From an uncultured Kiloniellales bacterium (lineage in GTDB: Bacteria; Pseudomonadota; Alphaproteobacteria; Kiloniellales; JAKSDN01): a DNA stretch of 8,133 bases. Position 1 is the stretch's first letter. Each line of letters opens with the position of its first letter. A program made the position numbers and the translations under genes. Shown one piece after another: positions 6,186 to 8,133 of this stretch. The DNA lies in NCBI GenBank assembly GCA_937974415.1, contig CALJXB010000357.1, positions 1-8,133 on the forward strand, read 5' to 3'. The notes beneath the pieces are model-generated. The model was given only the letters and a program-made list of their open reading frames with translations. It made no database searches and was not told the DNA's origin.

Positions 6186-6764
6186 TTAGGAGTTGGGCGA
6201 CCCGAAAAGGGAGAGAACCTTGCTCACTCCGCGTTTGCGCGCGGGCGGCGCATCGGTGTCTTTCCCATTTTCCGCGGACGGAGCATCGGCGTCTTTTCCG
6301 CCATCTGAAGGCGCTGCATTGGCGTCCTTCGCACCGTTCGCGGGCGCCGCGTCGGCGTCCTTCGCGCCATTTTCAGGCGGGACGTCGGCGTCTTTCGCGC
6401 TTGCGCTGCCGGCACTCTCTTCGGCGTCTTGCTTCGCCGTGGAGGCGATCGTGCCCAGCCTGTCGATCAGCTGCTCCAGATCGCCGGCCTCCACTCGAGA
6501 CCCGCGCTCAAGCGTGGACTCGGCCATGGTCAGCATGTCGTGCAGCAAGCTCTTCAGAAGCTGATTCTCCTCCTGAGACCGGGTTTGCTCCTTTTCCAGG
6601 TGGTCGATCTGCTCTTGCTTCTGCACCAGGTTGTTCTCGACCCGCTCGAGGAAATCCAACAAGCGCGCGTCGCGCTCCCGCCCGTCCTGCGCCGCGGCGC
6701 TCAACATTGCCTCGGTCGCTGCGACACGATGCTTCATGTCCGAGATGTCAACTAAATTAGCCAT
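6186..6764 (-). CDS. Gene C: soluble coiled-coil paralogue with five 11-residue repeats, 192 aa
   Basis: The ATG at 6764 follows GGGAGAT at about 10 nt and is the first residue of the shared family start. Residues 9-80 carry the module seen in A and B: DMKHRVAAT, DGRERDARLL, FLERVENNLVQKQ, then HLEKEQTRSQEENQLLKSLLHDML. Residues 94-108 (GDLEQLIDRLGTIAS) align loosely with the second helix of A and B, without the PKSH motif. There is no membrane span. Residues 124-178 are five tandem copies of an 11-residue unit (KDADxPPxNGA type). The end is short and basic/hydrophobic (RKRGVSKVLSLFG) and might touch membrane or a partner. It lies about 1.1 kb upstream of the B-A operon on the same strand, separated by the plus-strand 91-aa gene, so it is transcribed separately. 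Family unknown; partner of A/B is inferred from the shared coiled coil. Confidence 0.85.
   Translation of the reverse strand: MANLVDISDMKHRVAATEAMLSAAAQDGRERDARLLDFLERVENNLVQKQEQIDHLEKEQTRSQEENQLLKSLLHDMLTMAESTLERGSRVEAGDLEQLIDRLGTIASTAKQDAEESAGSASAKDADVPPENGAKDADAAPANGAKDANAAPSDGGKDADAPSAENGKDTDAPPARKRGVSKVLSLFGSPNS
6231..6395 (-). repeat. Five tandem 33-bp units encoding 11-residue repeats in gene C
   Basis: Residues 124-178 read KDADVPPENGA, KDADAAPANGA, KDANAAPSDGG, KDADAPSAENG and KDTDAPPARKR. The KDxDxxP core is kept, while the last unit turns into the basic tail. The units are exactly 33 bp each, consistent with tandem duplication followed by divergence. Confidence 0.9.
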
Positions 6765-6895
6765 TTGCGCTTATCTCCCGCGGCGACAGCGAGTTAATAC
6801 CTTGTAGGCGTTCTGAGCCCGCGGCTCGGTAAGTCCGCGTAATGGCTCGGAAATCCGCACTTTCCAACTAAAAGCCAAGACTCTGCTATAAATAA

Positions 6896-6924
6896 AATGT
6901 ATCAAGATACCAGAGATCTTACAA
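6896..6924 (-). promoter_or_regulatory. Candidate promoter for gene C
   Basis: On the minus strand TTGTAA (6919-6924) and TACATT (6896-6901) are separated by 17 nt, each matching 4 of 6 consensus bases. The predicted leader would be about 125 nt. AT-richness makes chance matches likely. Confidence 0.25.
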
Positions 6925-6960
6925 TAACAGTAAACGATGTATAAAGTAAAGAGGATTTTC

Positions 6961-6998
6961 ATTAACTATATTAGTTATTATTACTTTTTATAGTTAAT
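6961..6998. promoter_or_regulatory. 10-bp inverted repeat with an internal palindrome, possible operator
   Basis: attaactata (6961-6970) and tatagttaat (6989-6998) are perfect reverse complements separated by 18 nt. A further half-copy makes taacta-tat-tagtta (6963-6977) a second perfect palindrome. So three related half-sites lie within 38 bp, about 200-235 bp upstream of gene C. The right arm is part of the 24-bp element also found upstream of gene B, where a looser version of the palindrome occurs. Confidence 0.45.
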
Positions 6999-7001
6999 GC
7001 T
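6978..7001 (-). repeat. Copy 2 of the 24-bp element shared with the gene B upstream region
   Basis: This is the partner of 5285-5308: ttattac and tatagttaatgct are identical and the four bases between differ. It lies 214-237 bp before the gene C start (6764), nearly the same distance as copy 1 from gene B. A gtaaagag octamer also recurs on the gene side of both copies (5272-5279 and 6946-6953). Confidence 0.6.
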
Positions 7002-7256
7002 TGGCGAGGTATCCGGAGGCTGGAGGTTGACGGCTTGCGCCTGCGCGCTCGAGCGCCGGCGGAGGACGGTGCAAAGAAAATCCGTGTTCGTCCCGGCGGA
7101 TCTCGCATTTCGGGAGACTCGCCCGGGCAAGCTCCCTCCGCCAGCCATGGGGCTTGGTGAAGACCCGATGGCAGGACCCGTCTTGGCGAGAGTGCGGCGG
7201 CGAGATCCTACATCACGTGAACGGGGTCGGCGCGTTCGGCATCTGCCGGCGTGCGG

Positions 7257-7343
7257 TTACCACATGAACAAGGTGAAGAGGATGATGAGGCAAGCAGCGA
7301 TCAGAACTACGTGCGGCTGGAGTAATGGCTCTTTTTCTTGCAT
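7257..7343 (-). CDS. Candidate 28-aa single-span membrane peptide
   Basis: From an ATG at 7343 to a TAA at 7257-7259 the minus strand encodes a polar start (MQEKEPLLQPH), then 17 almost purely hydrophobic residues (VVLIAACLIILFTLFMW) up to the stop. The composition is typical of genuine single-span small membrane proteins, and the span ends in Trp exactly at the stop. About two thirds of third codon positions are G or C. Against it: no ribosome site is visible before 7343, and a TTG at 7352 in frame would add only three residues. It lies between the hydroxymethyltransferase and gene C on the same strand. Function unknown; it could be a chance frame. Confidence 0.35.
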   Translation of the reverse strand: MQEKEPLLQPHVVLIAACLIILFTLFMW

Positions 7344-7560
7344 GTCGTTCAAACCGCGCTATCGATGCTGTGCCCGGACCCGGCAGGGCGATGCATCCAT
7401 TTTACTCGATGATGGATAATCTTAGCACAATTTTCCGGCGCCTCTTGCGACTGACGACAAAGTGAGGCCTTGGGCGGCACAGGCCGCGGCGCAAGACCGC
7501 CGGAGGCCAGCCGGCCCGCCCGGAGAGAAGGGAAAATTGGGCCCGGCTGCCGGTTCCGCG

Positions 7561-8133
7561 TCAATAGATTGGATTGCGCTCGCACAAATCCGCAACCGCC
7601 TCTGCGGCCCCTGGAACCGACGCATCCAACCTGGCCTCCGCCGCGGCCTCGATCAGGTCGGCGATGCAGGTGGCGAGGGTTGTCATGTCGGCGTTGTCCA
7701 GTCCGCGGGTGGTCGCGGCGGCGACGCCGAGGCGCAAGCCCACCCAGTCCGACGGCCGCGGCGCATCGAAGGGCACGGGGTTCTTGTTGGAGGTGATGTT
7801 GGCGGCTGCCAGGGCGTTCTCCGCGTCCTGCCCTTTCAGGCCCTTGGACGCCAGGTCCAGCAGCACCATGTGGGAATCCGTCCCGCCACCGACGATCTCG
7901 ATCCCGCGCGCCTCCAGTGTTGCGGCGAGCCGCCGGGCGTTGGCGACCACCTGCCGGCCGTAGGCCTTGAACTCGGGCCGCAGGGCCTCGCCGAGGCACA
8001 CCGCCTTGGCCGCCAGAACGTTGGAGTGGAGGCTGCCCTGCACGCCGGGGAAGATGGCCGACTGCAGCGCCTTGGCGAAGTCCTCGGAGCGGGAAAGGAT
8101 AAGCCCGCCCCGCGGCCCGCGCAGGGTCTTGGT
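7561..8133 (-). CDS. Serine hydroxymethyltransferase-like enzyme, C-terminal part (5' end outside window)
   Basis: The fragment (190 residues, TGA at 7561-7563) begins at T-K-T-L-R-G-P-R-G-G, where the Lys (8128-8130) is the PLP-binding residue of SHMT. Downstream it keeps GGTDSHMVLLDL, ANITSNKNPVPFD and LRLGVAAATTRGL, whose Arg corresponds to the substrate-carboxylate Arg. SHMT interconverts serine and glycine with tetrahydrofolate. Several signature positions are unusual: Thr replaces the His normally before the PLP Lys; QGSLHSN stands where QGGPLMH is usual; and LGVAAATTRG replaces the usual GTPA-TTRG. This suggests a divergent second SHMT or a relative such as a 2-methylserine hydroxymethyltransferase or aldolase, rather than the housekeeping GlyA. 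The N-terminus is missing, so this cannot be settled here. Confidence 0.88.
   Translation of the reverse strand, partial: TKTLRGPRGGLILSRSEDFAKALQSAIFPGVQGSLHSNVLAAKAVCLGEALRPEFKAYGRQVVANARRLAATLEARGIEIVGGGTDSHMVLLDLASKGLKGQDAENALAAANITSNKNPVPFDAPRPSDWVGLRLGVAAATTRGLDNADMTTLATCIADLIEAAAEARLDASVPGAAEAVADLCERNPIY

Larger units (their letters stand above)
6765..7560. other. Long intergenic region between gene C and the hydroxymethyltransferase gene
   Basis: The part next to gene C (6765-6840) is of mixed composition and holds a leader block at 6790-6815 resembling 5109-5134. Positions 6840-7000 are AT-rich with a candidate promoter, an inverted repeat and copy 2 of the 24-bp element. Positions 7000-7256 are GC-rich, with open frames on both strands but no convincing protein. 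A candidate 28-aa membrane peptide is at 7257-7343. The rest up to 7560 is the 3' flank of the hydroxymethyltransferase gene. It is GC-rich with several overlapping gccgg/ccggc pairs (7498-7558) but no clear terminator. Confidence 0.5.

Noticed and set aside
6961..7001. Insertion-sequence end
   Set aside because: The inverted repeat has no transposase gene, no matching distant end and no target duplication in the window.
6997..7419. Plus-strand open frame of 140 codons
   Set aside because: Arg- and Cys-rich without domain pattern; no good ribosome site; it overlaps the better small membrane peptide candidate on the other strand.

Overview
The window is high-GC DNA with mostly G/C in third codon positions. 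It looks like an alphaproteobacterium, possibly a Rhodospirillales-type lineage. This rests on codon bias, on an OmpA-type lipoprotein architecture common in that class, and on a candidate Caulobacter-style promoter (TTGNCG/GCTANA type) ahead of the OmpA gene. No rRNA, tRNA or other taxonomic marker is present, so the assignment is tentative.

Layout. The left edge (2-229, +) is the C-terminal end of a GMC oxidoreductase of the choline/alcohol dehydrogenase type. Two small plus-strand lipoprotein genes follow (404-682 and 727-1200). They converge on a minus-strand OmpA-family lipoprotein gene (1331-2227), with a GC-rich hairpin in the gap. The centre (2590-5083, -) is a two-gene overlapping operon. 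Its first gene (B, 4472-5083) encodes a 203-aa coiled-coil protein with a hydrophobic C-terminal segment. Its second gene (A, 2590-4488) encodes a 632-aa protein made of an N-terminal coiled coil, one membrane span, a long Pro/Ala/Glu-rich linker, a TPR-like segment and a terminal Gly/Asn repeat. An AT-rich stretch and a small plus-strand helical protein gene (5720-5995) come next. A third member of the coiled-coil family (C, 6186-6764, -) lacks a membrane span and carries five tandem 11-residue repeats. After another AT-rich stretch there is a candidate 28-aa membrane peptide (7257-7343, -). The right edge (7561-8133, -) is the C-terminal part of a divergent serine hydroxymethyltransferase.

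The most interesting content is the three-paralogue set A/B/C. All three start with the same roughly 60-residue charged helical module. A and B also share a PKSH-x-ARA segment and a membrane segment at the same place. The upstream regions of B and C also look related: a 24-bp element (20/24 identical) lies about 200-240 bp before each start, and a leader block begins exactly 26 bp before each start. I do not recognise this family. My inference is a cell-envelope scaffold or signalling system in which the shared coiled coils assemble in the cytoplasm while A extends through the inner membrane into the periplasm. The neighbouring lipoproteins, one of them peptidoglycan-binding, would be possible envelope partners. 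No function has been demonstrated here.

The two AT-rich intergenic stretches (about 5100-5680 and 6840-7000) contrast sharply with the rest and hold inverted repeats, possible promoters and possible gene remnants.
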